A DNA stretch of 22,743 nucleotides from DAOVQB01 sp023128935 (GTDB lineage: Bacteria > Eisenbacteria > RBG-16-71-46 > CAIMUX01 > WJJG01). The translations under genes were made by a program, and so were the position numbers. The notes under the pieces were generated by a model. It worked only from the letters and a program-made list of their open reading frames with translations. It made no database searches and was not told the origin of the DNA. Position 1 is the first letter of the stretch, and the number at the start of each line of letters is the position of its first letter. Below are positions 7,659-15,920 of this stretch, in pieces. The stretch is from positions 1 through 22,743 of the forward strand of contig DAOVQB010000060.1 in NCBI GenBank assembly GCA_030628905.1. Reading direction: 5' to 3'.

Positions 7659-10295
7659 TCAGATGGCTGTTTTCCCGGCGGTCAGGAAAAAATCGATGCC
7701 ATTCACAAATGCGCTGTCCGGCGAAACCGTAACCGTGCGCATTCCCGGGTCCGCCAGATTCAATTGCTTCAGCTGCTGCGGAGAAATTCTCAGCAAATAA
7801 CTCCCCGGGGGTACCGCCGGCACAATATAGAAACCATCCCAGGCGCTTTTTGCACGGGCAACCACATTGTGTTCGCTGTCGACCAACTCCAGCAGCACGT
7901 CTCCTATGCCGCGTTTGGCATCCTTTTCGACCAGATACACTGTGCCATCAATTTCACTGGTCATGATAACCGGGAAATCCAGTTCGGTTACTTTCCCCGG
8001 GCGCGGGACCAGACGCACACCCTTCGGCCGCGGCAACCACTGGGGATCTTCCAGGGTTGCAATGTCAAGTGCGATATCCGTATTCTGTTTTACCGGCAAG
8101 CGACTCAGGTAGGCGATTCCGTCCGCATCCGTCCGGGCCGGATGCCTGCAGCCGCCGTTTACGGTAAAGGCGACGCCCTCGATCGGTTCCTCGCCGGCGT
8201 CCATGACCCCGTTCAAATTGCTGTCCAGAAAAACACGCACGGAAGCGGCCCCGGTATTCGCCATCGGCCGCGCGTCAACCAGCCACTCTGATTTGCGCGG
8301 CTTCCTTCCAATGGCCATAAACAGCCGCACGCCTGCGGAAAAATCTCCACTGCTTGAATAGCTCGAGCTGACAGCCAGTCCGTAACGACCCAGGCTCTTG
8401 CTTGAACCTGCCGTATACTGCGTTTCCCGGATAGCAAGCGAGTGCGTCAGCCCCATATATAACCGATAGCCTGTCGCCATGTTTTTGTCTGCGGTGAGCG
8501 ACAGGGCTGACAGCTTGCTTTCCGGGCTGAGGGTGTAGCTCATCTGGCCGCGCAAGCCGATGCTGGCAACCCTGTGGCTGAGCAGCAAGCTGCCGCCCGC
8601 CGATTCCGCCCTGCCAGACGACTGCCACCGCAGATGATTGGTCAGCGATGTGCCGCCGAAATAGGCGGAGAGGCGCCCGCCCGCTTCGATGCTTTCTGTG
8701 CCCGACTGCAGGCAGTCGCGCTTTACCTCTAATGTAAGCGGCAATCGCGACGGGAAGCTCAAAGGAATGGCCCCATCGACACGGACTATTTCGCGCGTGC
8801 GCACCGGATCGCCGCCGGGCATAAACAGGTCGCTGGTAAAGTCGTTCAGTTGCGCGCGGCTCATATCAAGGGCAAAGCCGCCGACTCGCGTCTTCAGCCC
8901 CACTTCGGCCAGCGACCCGCCGTTCTGCGATTTGGCTAAATCAGCGCTCAAAATCACGGATTGCCAAAAGGCGCGCAGTCCCAGGTTGGCGTAATGTTGC
9001 TCTACCCCTGCCACGGGCAGCCTGACGACACCGCCGGTGGCGGTGAAATGCTTGCTGAGGCCCCAGTCAAATTGAGCCACCGAGCGCGGCTGCCCCTCTG
9101 TATCGCGGTGCTCCGTGAGACCATAATAAAACTCCCCCGGCCGGGTGAGCGATTGTTCCAGCAAAAAGTTTTGCCGTTCTACCCGCAACTGGCCCAACGG
9201 TCCGTTGAACACCAGACGGAATTCGTTCGGCCCATACATCAGCGGCTGATCGTCAAAGTTGTACTTGCCGTCCGGGCGCGACTGTTGAAAGCCCACCAGG
9301 ACATCGTTGTAATATAGCGTCACGTCCCAGCCGGGGGGAAGATCGCCCTGCAGGCTGTGCCGGTCGAAGCTGGTCGGTTGGGTGAGAGGTCGATTGCTCA
9401 TCGTCACCCCATTCCCTGCAGCGCTGGTACGGGCAATATTGGCGACACCGGGAACCGGCACGTTGCCGAGCACAAATGAGCGGGCGTGCAGCGGACCCAG
9501 TAGGCCGGCGTCGGGATCGTGGCGCCCGAGCGTGCAGCGAAACTCCGGCGATGGCTCCTGACTGCTACTGTTCACAAACAGCGCCGACTCCATGCCGAGC
9601 AGGTCGGCGGTCAGGTAAGCGGTATGGTTCGCTTCAACTTGCCTGCTGCCGCGGCGGTAATCCACCGCGAGCGTCTGATCGATAAACGGCGTATCCAGCA
9701 GTCGATAGGGCGTATCGTGGCGCGGGTAGCCCGGATCTGCGTATACCCGTGATCCGGCCTTGGTGCCGAGGCGCTCGCGTTCGAGACGCAATTGCAGAGG
9801 GAGCGGTTCGCGCGGCCGCACCTGCAGTGACAGGCTGGACAAGTTAATCTCAAGCTCCAGCGGCAGCCAGCGGGAGATCAGTTGGGTCGCCACATAGATG
9901 TCATCCGCTTCAACCTTGATCAGCGCGCGGTCAACCGCCTCAGCAGTACCTGCCAGTGTTACCGTTGACAGCGCCAGGTTCAAGCTGAAGCTTCGCTCCT
10001 CGCGCAGCACGAAGCCGCTCGCGATTCCCTGTTCCGGCTGTGTCTTGATCGCGATGGTGAGAAGTCTGGCAAGCTCGCCCAGTGGCAGCAGGATGTCAGG
10101 GCCGTATTGATAGGCAATGATAGCGCCGGACAGAACATGCTGGTCCAGACGCACCTCCAGCACCAGCAGATTGGGTTCGATTCTTCGGGATTGGACAGGA
10201 GGCGGGGTTTGCGCGCCGGCAAGCGGAGCGATCATTAAAAGCAACAGAATCAGCCATACAGCCGTGCGTCGGAAGGCTGTTTCAAATAATGCCAT
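7659..10295 (-). CDS. Fimbrial outer-membrane usher
   Basis: The usher is the outer-membrane pore through which pilin-chaperone complexes are assembled. It is about 878 residues from the ATG at 10293-10295. A TTG at 10313 that overlaps the chaperone stop (TTGA) is the alternative start and would add six residues. Neither has a good ribosome site, so translational coupling is likely. It has a signal peptide (LILLLLMIAPLAGAQ), an N-terminal pilin-binding-like domain (LLVLEVRLDQHVLSGAI, LLPLGELARLL), and a long barrel with the plug-region motif PPGWDVTLYYNDVLVGFQ. The C-terminal beta-sandwich domains resemble SdrD-B or carboxypeptidase-regulatory modules (VRVFLDSNLNGVMDAGEEPI; GSYLLRISPQQL). This type of usher accompanies DUF4402 pilins. 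It is the last gene of the operon, and no adhesin gene follows before the junction at about 7655. Confidence 0.88.
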   Translation of the reverse strand: MALFETAFRRTAVWLILLLLMIAPLAGAQTPPPVQSRRIEPNLLVLEVRLDQHVLSGAIIAYQYGPDILLPLGELARLLTIAIKTQPEQGIASGFVLREERSFSLNLALSTVTLAGTAEAVDRALIKVEADDIYVATQLISRWLPLELEINLSSLSLQVRPREPLPLQLRLERERLGTKAGSRVYADPGYPRHDTPYRLLDTPFIDQTLAVDYRRGSRQVEANHTAYLTADLLGMESALFVNSSSQEPSPEFRCTLGRHDPDAGLLGPLHARSFVLGNVPVPGVANIARTSAAGNGVTMSNRPLTQPTSFDRHSLQGDLPPGWDVTLYYNDVLVGFQQSRPDGKYNFDDQPLMYGPNEFRLVFNGPLGQLRVERQNFLLEQSLTRPGEFYYGLTEHRDTEGQPRSVAQFDWGLSKHFTATGGVVRLPVAGVEQHYANLGLRAFWQSVILSADLAKSQNGGSLAEVGLKTRVGGFALDMSRAQLNDFTSDLFMPGGDPVRTREIVRVDGAIPLSFPSRLPLTLEVKRDCLQSGTESIEAGGRLSAYFGGTSLTNHLRWQSSGRAESAGGSLLLSHRVASIGLRGQMSYTLSPESKLSALSLTADKNMATGYRLYMGLTHSLAIRETQYTAGSSKSLGRYGLAVSSSYSSSGDFSAGVRLFMAIGRKPRKSEWLVDARPMANTGAASVRVFLDSNLNGVMDAGEEPIEGVAFTVNGGCRHPARTDADGIAYLSRLPVKQNTDIALDIATLEDPQWLPRPKGVRLVPRPGKVTELDFPVIMTSEIDGTVYLVEKDAKRGIGDVLLELVDSEHNVVARAKSAWDGFYIVPAVPPGSYLLRISPQQLKQLNLADPGMRTVTVSPDSAFVNGIDFFLTAGKTAI

Positions 10296-10309
10296 GCGAT
10301 CATGTTGTT

Positions 10310-11230
10310 TCAAGGGAGCTCAATGGCCGCCTCCGCAAGCAGTTTTCCGCCCGCTTCGGGACGTTCCCGATAGGTCACTCGCAGGGTTCCATGCTTCAGC
10401 GTGAGGCCGGGCTCTGGATGCAGCGCGAGCTTGGCGCGGCGCAGCAGGTTGGGCGTATAGACTGCGACGCCGCCAGCCCTAGCGATCACCTGTTCAGTGC
10501 CGCCTTGCGGGGTGAAGGTAACGGCAAGATCGCCATAAACAGACCGGTTGCCGCTGCGCTGCAGGTGTATCGAAAGAATGGGAGGTTGGCCGTCCGCCGG
10601 CTGCTGTAGTTCAAGATTCGAGAGGGTCACAGTTGCCGAGGTTTTGCCGTGGCGCACGATGACCGGAATGGATGCGCCAACCATCGCGGTCAGTGTGACC
10701 GCGATTTCGCCGTCGCCGGGACTGCCCTCCGAGTCGATGCCGGTTTGTTCCTTTGCCCCGGGCAGCTTGTTGAATTGCAGGTGCGAGCGGTATTCGCCCG
10801 GCGCCAGGCCGGCCGGTTTTCGCAGCATAATGCGCACCACTTGCCCCTCTCCGGGCGCCAGTGTTACCTGGCGCGGCGAATAGCGCAGCATCGGATCAGC
10901 GAATTGCTCGCCCGGCGCGGGGCTGTCGACAGCGGAAAATTCGCCGGTCTCGCTCATGCGCCGGTTCACCAGACTGATGCGGTAGGTGGCGGTTTCATCG
11001 CCATTGTTGATAAGCTCAAGTTGCGCGGCGCGTTGGTTCTTTTCAAATACGATGCGCGTGGGATACAGCATCAGACCGGCCGAGGCATGGCCCGCAGTCA
11101 GCAGCATGATTAAGCCGAACATAACCATAGCAAGCCGGCAGCGCCTGATGGCGACGCGACCTGCCAGCACGGTCTGCCTTGAAAAAACAGCCGTTCCGGC
11201 CCTGGAACTGAAAACAGAAGAAAACATCAT
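10310..11230 (-). CDS. Periplasmic fimbrial chaperone (PapD-like fold)
   Basis: This protein of about 306 residues should cap pilin subunits in the periplasm by donor-strand complementation and deliver them to the usher. The ATG at 11228-11230 has AAGGGA seven bases upstream and is preferred over the frame opening at 11266. A long signal peptide ends near HASA-G. The N-terminal Ig domain shows the expected strands: LMLYPTRIVFEKNQRAAQLE, then the conserved block DPMLRYSPRQVTLAPGEGQ and VVRIMLRKPAGLAPGEYRSH. The second Ig domain follows (LSIHLQRSGNRSVYGDLAV). It is longer than classical PapD because of an insert between the domains (GAKEQTGIDSEGSPGDG). Its stop overlaps the possible TTG start of the usher, and it follows pilin 2 by 44 bases. 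Confidence 0.88.
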   Translation of the reverse strand: MMFSSVFSSRAGTAVFSRQTVLAGRVAIRRCRLAMVMFGLIMLLTAGHASAGLMLYPTRIVFEKNQRAAQLELINNGDETATYRISLVNRRMSETGEFSAVDSPAPGEQFADPMLRYSPRQVTLAPGEGQVVRIMLRKPAGLAPGEYRSHLQFNKLPGAKEQTGIDSEGSPGDGEIAVTLTAMVGASIPVIVRHGKTSATVTLSNLELQQPADGQPPILSIHLQRSGNRSVYGDLAVTFTPQGGTEQVIARAGGVAVYTPNLLRRAKLALHPEPGLTLKHGTLRVTYRERPEAGGKLLAEAAIELP

Positions 11231-11274
11231 TGAATTCCCTTTGCGGATTTCCGTTACGAGTATCATAAATCGGG

Positions 11275-11739
11275 CTAATTGTAAACTACTGTAACGCTAA
11301 AAGTTCCGGAATAATTTCCCGCTGCCTGGCTGGCGCCCACAGTCAAGGTCGCGCCCACTTTCAGGGTCTGCGCGCCGCCGCTGTCCAGCGTGCCGGTGGA
11401 CGCAGGGCTGCTGACAAAACTGTTGACCGCCATGCTGCTGCCGCCGCCAATCGTTATCGTTATCACATCATCAGCCGGCAGCGTGACGGCGTAGGTTGTA
11501 TTCGGGTCGCCGGTAACGCTGAACTGCGCGACAGCGCCCCCGCCCGACGCCACCAGCAGCACGCCCCCGCTCGCGCTACGGGCCCCGCTTGTGCTGACAG
11601 TGACGGAGCCGCCGGAACCCGCGACAAATTTGCCGAACGCCAGCGCCTGTGTATTGCTGATGGAGATGTCCGCCGCCCGGCTATAGGCTGCGGACATGAG
11701 CGCGCATGTCAGGGTGAACAGGAGCAGGCATTTTTGCAT
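11275..11739 (-). CDS. DUF4402 fimbrial subunit (pilin 2)
   Basis: This is a small secreted pilin-like protein of about 154 residues. The ATG at 11737-11739 follows GAGGAAGAG and is preferred over the opening at 11796. The signal peptide is MQKCLLLFTLTCALMSAAYS. The mature chain begins ADISISNTQALAFGKF, a typical DUF4402 start that could act as the donor strand. It then has Gly/Ser/Thr-rich beta strands and closes with the conserved VGATLTV...GNYSGTFSVTVVYN. It is paralogous to pilin 1, and the shared pattern is strongest over the last 30 residues. It sits after the terminator that follows pilin 1, so it is probably made in smaller amounts, as a minor or tip subunit. That role is inference. 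Confidence 0.85.
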   Translation of the reverse strand: MQKCLLLFTLTCALMSAAYSRAADISISNTQALAFGKFVAGSGGSVTVSTSGARSASGGVLLVASGGGAVAQFSVTGDPNTTYAVTLPADDVITITIGGGSSMAVNSFVSSPASTGTLDSGGAQTLKVGATLTVGASQAAGNYSGTFSVTVVYN

Positions 11740-11802
11740 TGCGCTCTTCCTCAAATTCGTTCCCCGTATGCGTGAACGCTTCACATTATCATTCATTGTC
11801 TT

Positions 11803-11834
11803 AAAAAAACAAGGCGGGGAACGCCCCCGCCTTG
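11803..11834 (-). terminator. Rho-independent terminator between the two pilin genes
   Basis: Read on the minus strand, a perfect ten-base-pair GC-rich stem (CAAGGCGGGG at 11810-11819 against CCCCGCCTTG at 11825-11834) with a five-base loop is followed by seven Ts (11803-11809). It begins about 55 bases after the pilin 1 stop and precedes pilin 2. Terminators after the first pilin gene are common in chaperone-usher operons, where partial read-through gives many major subunits and few assembly proteins. Confidence 0.9.
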
Positions 11835-11888
11835 GTGATGCTGCCTTTCTGTGGAGCCGGTTCGGCCCACTCCGATGCGGCCGGCGAC

Positions 11889-12434
11889 TTAGTTGTACTC
11901 GACCGAAACGGTGAAGGATCCGGTGTAAGCCCCTGTCACCTGGTCAGCTACCGTCGTAATGGTCGCGCCCACAAGCAGGGCCTGCGCGCCGGCGGTCAGC
12001 GTACCGGTACCCGAAGGGTTGCTGACGAAGGAACTCACGGCCATAGTCTCAGCTGGCAAGGCGGTACCGGTTGTAATATCTACAACCCCGTTCGCTGGCA
12101 GCGTGATCGCGTAGGTCGAAGTCCCGTCACCGGTCACGGCAAAGCTGGCCGCGCCGAAGGCATTCTGAGCCGTCCCCAGGCCGAGCGCTCCTGTTACAGT
12201 TCGAGCGCCATCCGCGGCGATCGCGATAGTTTGTCCTGCGGCGCTGGTTGAAAACGATCCAAAACGAAGATCAGGGCTGCTAGCGGCGATGGCGATCGGC
12301 GTAACCACTGTGGCGCCCGCACCTCCCGAACCATCAGCCGCGTAACTGTTGACGCTAATGGCGACGCCGCCGAAGGCGAACACTACGGCCAGGGCGAGTG
12401 TAGGAACGTGTTGTGTGAAGTTGTTGTGTTTCAT
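11889..12434 (-). CDS. DUF4402 fimbrial subunit (pilin 1, probable major subunit)
   Basis: This is a secreted pilin-like protein of 181 residues. The ATG at 12432-12434 follows GGGAGG with a good spacer. A signal peptide (LALAVVFAFGGVAISVNSYA) precedes a Gly/Ala-rich mature chain. DUF4402 features are present: ATVVTPIAIAASSPDLRFGS near the start, FAVTGDGTSTYAITLPANG in the middle, and the closing VGATITTVADQVTGAYTGSF with TVSVEYN. It is the first gene of the fimbrial operon, directly downstream of a sigma-54-type promoter and upstream of a strong terminator. That position fits the most abundant subunit. Pilin 2 is its paralogue. Confidence 0.88.
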   Translation of the reverse strand: MKHNNFTQHVPTLALAVVFAFGGVAISVNSYAADGSGGAGATVVTPIAIAASSPDLRFGSFSTSAAGQTIAIAADGARTVTGALGLGTAQNAFGAASFAVTGDGTSTYAITLPANGVVDITTGTALPAETMAVSSFVSNPSGTGTLTAGAQALLVGATITTVADQVTGAYTGSFTVSVEYN

Positions 12435-12500
12435 GAAAATGCCTCCCTACTTTAAAGTTGTTGTTGAGTCGCATACGTTTGCTCTTTGGCGTCAAGATAT

Positions 12501-12517
12501 GGCAATAGGCGTGCCAA
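12501..12517 (-). promoter_or_regulatory. Sigma-54 (RpoN) -24/-12 promoter of the fimbrial operon
   Basis: On the minus strand the sequence reads TTGGCACGCCTATTGCC. This matches the RpoN consensus TGGCACG-N4-TTGC with exact spacing, ten bases between the -24 GG and the -12 GC. Transcription would start near 12490, giving a leader of about 55 bases before the pilin 1 ATG. No sigma-70-type pair fits as well. An NtrC-family activator gene lies about 700 bases upstream on the same strand. Confidence 0.75.
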
Positions 12518-12677
12518 AGCCGGAGTTGAAAAGCATCTTGCTTTCTATCAAGGTGTTACACGCTACTTCCATACGTTCCCAGAAAAAGCGCCCCCCATCC
12601 GGCATCAAAAGGAATGGTTTGTGTTCAAAATACGGCACCAGAGCGGGTTGTTTTCGTGGAGTTATTTTGGATAACTT

Positions 12678-12691
12678 ATTGATATTACAAT
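12678..12691. promoter_or_regulatory. Candidate activator-binding dyad
   Basis: ATTG-ATATTA-CAAT is an inverted repeat in an AT-rich patch upstream of the sigma-54 promoter, and it is loosely extended by CTTA and TAAG. The position suits an enhancer-type site for the adjacent response regulator. The dyad is short and could be chance. Confidence 0.25.
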
Positions 12692-12786
12692 GGTAAGAGA
12701 TGAAATGCAGGGGTGTTCAATAATCGGCGTGGGCAGAGGGATTGAGGAATTGAGGTAAGTGCGTATCCGCTTCGCTCAAATGACCA

Positions 12787-13130
12787 CTACCTGTTGTGGT
12801 TGGCGGCCGGCGCGGTGCTCACCAGGCTTCGGTAGGGAGCTGGATCCGTCCCAACCGTTTGCTGGACAAGACGATAGAACAGCATACCGCGAGCGCGTGA
12901 CGTCCTCCGGTTGAATCGGAAGGTGAACTCGTCCAGGTAGTACTCCAGGTGGCTGTCTTGATCGCCGCCATGGTAAGTGCCAGCGAGCCAGCGCTTCAAT
13001 AGGCTTGCCACTCGCTGGACACGCGGCATGACCTTGTGAGCGGGTAGCTGGCGCTGCTTGATTCCAGTGGCCCGATGGATGTACCCCATTGCCCCGTTGT
13101 GGCGAGGAGCTGGTCTCCGAGCGTACCTTG
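12787..13130 (-). pseudogene. IS1595-family (ISXO2-like) transposase, C-terminal remnant
   Basis: About 100 residues match the end of IS1595 transposases as I know them: LPAHKVMPRVQRVASLLKRW, then LEYYLDEFTFRFNRRTSRAR and GMLFYRLVQQ. The catalytic N-terminal two thirds are missing. An upstream piece to about 13130 looks related (APRHNGAMGYIHRATG), but homology ends before the stop of the response regulator gene at 13141. The first ATG of the open frame (13087-13089) is not a real start. The remnant lies between the two-component genes and the fimbrial operon and is the scar of an insertion or recombination. It cannot transpose. Confidence 0.75.
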
Positions 13131-13140
13131 CGGCACTGGG

Positions 13141-14508
13141 TTATTGGGGTTTTTCTATCCCGTATTTTTTCATCTTGCTGTAAAGGGTACCCCGGGCAAT
13201 CTCCAGTTCATTGGCTGTCTGCTTCAGATTCCAGTTTTTTTCCTCCAGGACTCTACGGATCAGGGTCGATTCTCCGAGGAGGAGTGACCTGGAAGAGAGC
13301 CTGAGGTCAAAGACCTTTTCTTGAGAGGCCTTCTTAATATCTTCCCGCAGATTAGCCGGAATGATTTCTCTTCCTTTACAGAAAATAACGGCTCGCTCAA
13401 TAACATTTGCCAGTTCCCTGACATTGCCGGGCCAGTTGTATTCAGTCAACATTCTCATAGCCGCTCCGGATATGCCGGTGATCTTCGTTTTTGTTTCCGT
13501 GTGATATTTTTCCGTGAAGTAACTCGCAAGCAGAGGTATATCAGATTTTCTTTCCCGAAGCGGGGGGATGTGAATGGAGACCACAGCGACCCGATAAAAC
13601 AGGTCTGCCCGGAAAAGATGTTCTTTAATCTTTTCGGAGAGATCTTTGTTGGTTGCGCAAACAACTCTAATGTCCACCTTAATGGCCCTGGTGCCGCCTA
13701 CACGCTGAAAGGTTTTTGATTCAAGGACACGCAAAAGGGATATCTGTGTCGTCAGGGGGATATCACCTATTTCGTCCAGAAAGATAGTTCCTCCATTGGC
13801 AAATTCAAACTGCCCCTTTGTTTGAGCTGTTGCGCCTGTAAAGGCCCCTTTCTCATGACCAAACAGTTCACTGTTGATCAGTGTCTCGGTAAATGCCGCA
13901 CAGTTAACCCTGATCATGGGACCATCTCTTCTGAGGCTTTCAAAGTGGATTGCCTCAGCGGCCAGTTCCTTTCCTGTTCCAGTTTCTCCGGTGAGGAGGA
14001 CTGTGGCATTGGAAGGGGCTACATCGACAATTTGTTGGAAGACCTGGAACATCGAGGGATCTTGTCCGATGAAATTCTCAAAGCGATGACTATTTCTCCG
14101 ATCCTTCGCGAAAGACATGCCTTTCTTCAAGATTCTCTCGTGGGCAATGATCTTTTCAATCACCATCCTGATCGCATCAAAGTCAAAAGGCTTGAGTATG
14201 TAGTCATAGGCCCCTGCTTTCATGGCATTCACCGCATCCTCTATTGTGCCGTAACCAGTGACAATTACGACGAAAACATCAGGATAGCGAATTCTTACTT
14301 CCTCCAACAGTGCCAGACCATCCATTTTGGGCATTTTCACATCGGTTATCAGAATGTCCGCGGGGAAGATTTCAAGCTTCGCTAAAGCATCCACGCCGTC
14401 AGAGGCGGTTTCGATCAGAAGCGCTTTCTCTGTCCGCATGGTCCGACGAAAACTCGCCTGATAACCTTTCTCATCGTCAACATATAGTAATCTGATCTTG
14501 GAAAGCAT
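13141..14508 (-). CDS. NtrC-family sigma-54-dependent response regulator
   Basis: This 455-residue transcription activator has three domains. The receiver domain (about 4-120) has the acidic pair D11-D12, phospho-acceptor D56 (ILITDVKMP), T84 and K106. The AAA+ domain (about 146-375) has Walker A GETGTGKE (174-181), the sigma-54 contact loop GAFTGA (221-226), the Walker B-type segment GGTIFLDEIGD (239-249) and the PLRERKSDIP and WPGNVREL motifs. The Fis-type helix-turn-helix at the end covers NLKQTANELEIARGTLYSKM. All key residues are intact. The kinase gene lies 86 bases upstream, so the pair is probably an operon. The sigma-54 promoter of the fimbrial operon is the nearest candidate target. 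Codon use is AT-richer than in the flanks and resembles Desulfobacterota. The ribosome site is weak. Confidence 0.93.
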   Translation of the reverse strand: MLSKIRLLYVDDEKGYQASFRRTMRTEKALLIETASDGVDALAKLEIFPADILITDVKMPKMDGLALLEEVRIRYPDVFVVIVTGYGTIEDAVNAMKAGAYDYILKPFDFDAIRMVIEKIIAHERILKKGMSFAKDRRNSHRFENFIGQDPSMFQVFQQIVDVAPSNATVLLTGETGTGKELAAEAIHFESLRRDGPMIRVNCAAFTETLINSELFGHEKGAFTGATAQTKGQFEFANGGTIFLDEIGDIPLTTQISLLRVLESKTFQRVGGTRAIKVDIRVVCATNKDLSEKIKEHLFRADLFYRVAVVSIHIPPLRERKSDIPLLASYFTEKYHTETKTKITGISGAAMRMLTEYNWPGNVRELANVIERAVIFCKGREIIPANLREDIKKASQEKVFDLRLSSRSLLLGESTLIRRVLEEKNWNLKQTANELEIARGTLYSKMKKYGIEKPQ

Positions 14509-14594
14509 AGAATAATGGACCTGTAATTGATCTCAACTGGTTGCTTTTTGAATTGAATTTGCCACTCCAGTTAACTACTCAACCATTCACCCGC

Positions 14595-15905
14595 TTAACG
14601 ACTGAACTCAACAGGTATCCTTATCGTAAAAACCGTCCCTTTCCCCACCTTGCTCTCTACTTGAATGCTCCCGTTGTGCTTGTTGATGATGTCATAGGCA
14701 ATGTTCAGGCCCAAACCCGTGCGTTTGCCCAATTCCTTGGTGGTGAAAAAGGGATCAAACAGCTTTGGGAGATTCTCTTCCGGTATCCCCATTCCCGTAT
14801 CACTTATCTTGATCTCCACACATTCATCAACGACCTGTGTTACAATTTTTATCTCACCCTTGTCCTTAATGGCCTGGCCGGCATTAACGAGCAAATTCGT
14901 AAATACCTGATTCAACTGCTGGGGATAGCAGTTCACTATGGGCAGGTCTCCGTATTGCTTTGAAACCGTGGCCTTATACATGATCTCATTGCGGACAACA
15001 TTCAGTGTTGAATCGAGGCTCTTGTTGATATCCGCAGTCCCCAATTTGTCTTCGCCCGGATGGGCAAGGTGCTTGAGGTCAGCCACTATTCTTGTTATCC
15101 GCGCGGTTCCTTCGTGTGATTCTTCTATAAGACCTTGAAAGTCTCCAAGGATAAAATCGATATCAGCCTCAGCTTCAAGGGACCTGATGTGGTCTATCTT
15201 TTCCTGGACGGAAGTATCGCGCTGTTCTGTATCCGGGACATCCTTCAGGCCTGCAATCAATTTCCTGTACTCTTGTATGAGCGTGGTGATATCCGATTGA
15301 TATTCAGACAATGTCGCCAGATTACTGCTGACAAACCCTGTGGGATTGTTGATCTCATGGGCTATGCCTGCGGCCAACTGCCCTACGGAGGCCATCTTTT
15401 CGGATTGTATCATCTGAGCCTGGGTCTCTTTTAATCTGTTCAGGGCCTGTTCCAATTGCTGGTTGCTCCTGTGAAGCGCAGCGGTTCTTTCTGAGACCAG
15501 CCGCTCCATTATTTCACGATGAGCACGATTATCAATCTCAAGCCTGCGGCGGTGCAATGCATTACTTACGCGTAAAAGCACGTTTTTTACGTGAAGCGGC
15601 TTTGTAAGATACCCGTAGAGACCAAGTTCAAAGAGAGACTCCGGAATCGAAGGATCATCCACGACTGTGATCATGAGCGTGGCCGAATCGGGGTGCTCGG
15701 CCAGGACATATTTGATGAAGTCCAGTCCTGATTCTCCGGGCATCATAATATCAGAAATGATTAGTTCGAAATCCTGTTTCTTCAACCACTTTCGGGCCTC
15801 TGCAGCATCGGCTGCAAGAGCGCAGTCGAAACCGTCGTCCCCAAGTACCTGTCCGAACAAGTTCCGAATGGCCTCATCATCATCGACGATCAAAACTCTA
15901 GTCAT
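14595..15905 (-). CDS. Histidine kinase with N-terminal receiver domain
   Basis: This 436-residue cytoplasmic sensor kinase has no membrane segment. The ATG at 15903-15905 follows GGGAGGAGG, and the protein begins exactly with a receiver domain (VLIVDDDEAI, phospho-acceptor D52 in LIISDIMMPG, K102). A coiled coil (ERTAALHRSNQQLEQALNRL) precedes the H box AAGIAHEINNPTGFVSSNL with H183. The ATPase domain has the N box (NQVFTNLLVNAGQAI), G1 (ISDTGMGIPEE), F box (FDPFFTTKE) and G2 (RTGLGLNIAYDII), all intact. The receiver-kinase order suggests input from another phosphorelay partner. Its output is probably the NtrC-type regulator encoded 86 bases downstream. The reading frame continues without a stop into an IS110 transposase N-terminus, so a longer fusion protein is possible. 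Confidence 0.92.
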   Translation of the reverse strand: MTRVLIVDDDEAIRNLFGQVLGDDGFDCALAADAAEARKWLKKQDFELIISDIMMPGESGLDFIKYVLAEHPDSATLMITVVDDPSIPESLFELGLYGYLTKPLHVKNVLLRVSNALHRRRLEIDNRAHREIMERLVSERTAALHRSNQQLEQALNRLKETQAQMIQSEKMASVGQLAAGIAHEINNPTGFVSSNLATLSEYQSDITTLIQEYRKLIAGLKDVPDTEQRDTSVQEKIDHIRSLEAEADIDFILGDFQGLIEESHEGTARITRIVADLKHLAHPGEDKLGTADINKSLDSTLNVVRNEIMYKATVSKQYGDLPIVNCYPQQLNQVFTNLLVNAGQAIKDKGEIKIVTQVVDECVEIKISDTGMGIPEENLPKLFDPFFTTKELGKRTGLGLNIAYDIINKHNGSIQVESKVGKGTVFTIRIPVEFSR

Positions 15906-15920
15906 TGCCTCCTCCCATGA

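Larger units (their letters stand above)
12435..12786. other. Fimbrial operon upstream region (about 350 bp)
   Basis: No supported coding region is present. The open frames here lack start signals and recognisable content. It contains the sigma-54-type promoter at 12501-12517 and an AT-rich stretch at about 12655-12700 with an ATTG-N6-CAAT dyad (12678-12691). That dyad is roughly 160-190 bases upstream of the promoter, a typical distance for an NtrC-type activator site. The end near 12787 meets the IS1595 remnant. The outer boundary of that IS is not recognisable. Confidence 0.5.

Noticed and set aside
7449..8291. 280-codon plus-strand open frame across the usher 3' end
   Set aside because: Antisense to the usher and the FlgD-like fragment, with no supporting start or domain.
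13822..14385. 187-codon plus-strand open frame opposite the response regulator
   Set aside because: Antisense to the AAA+ and receiver domains. No independent evidence.
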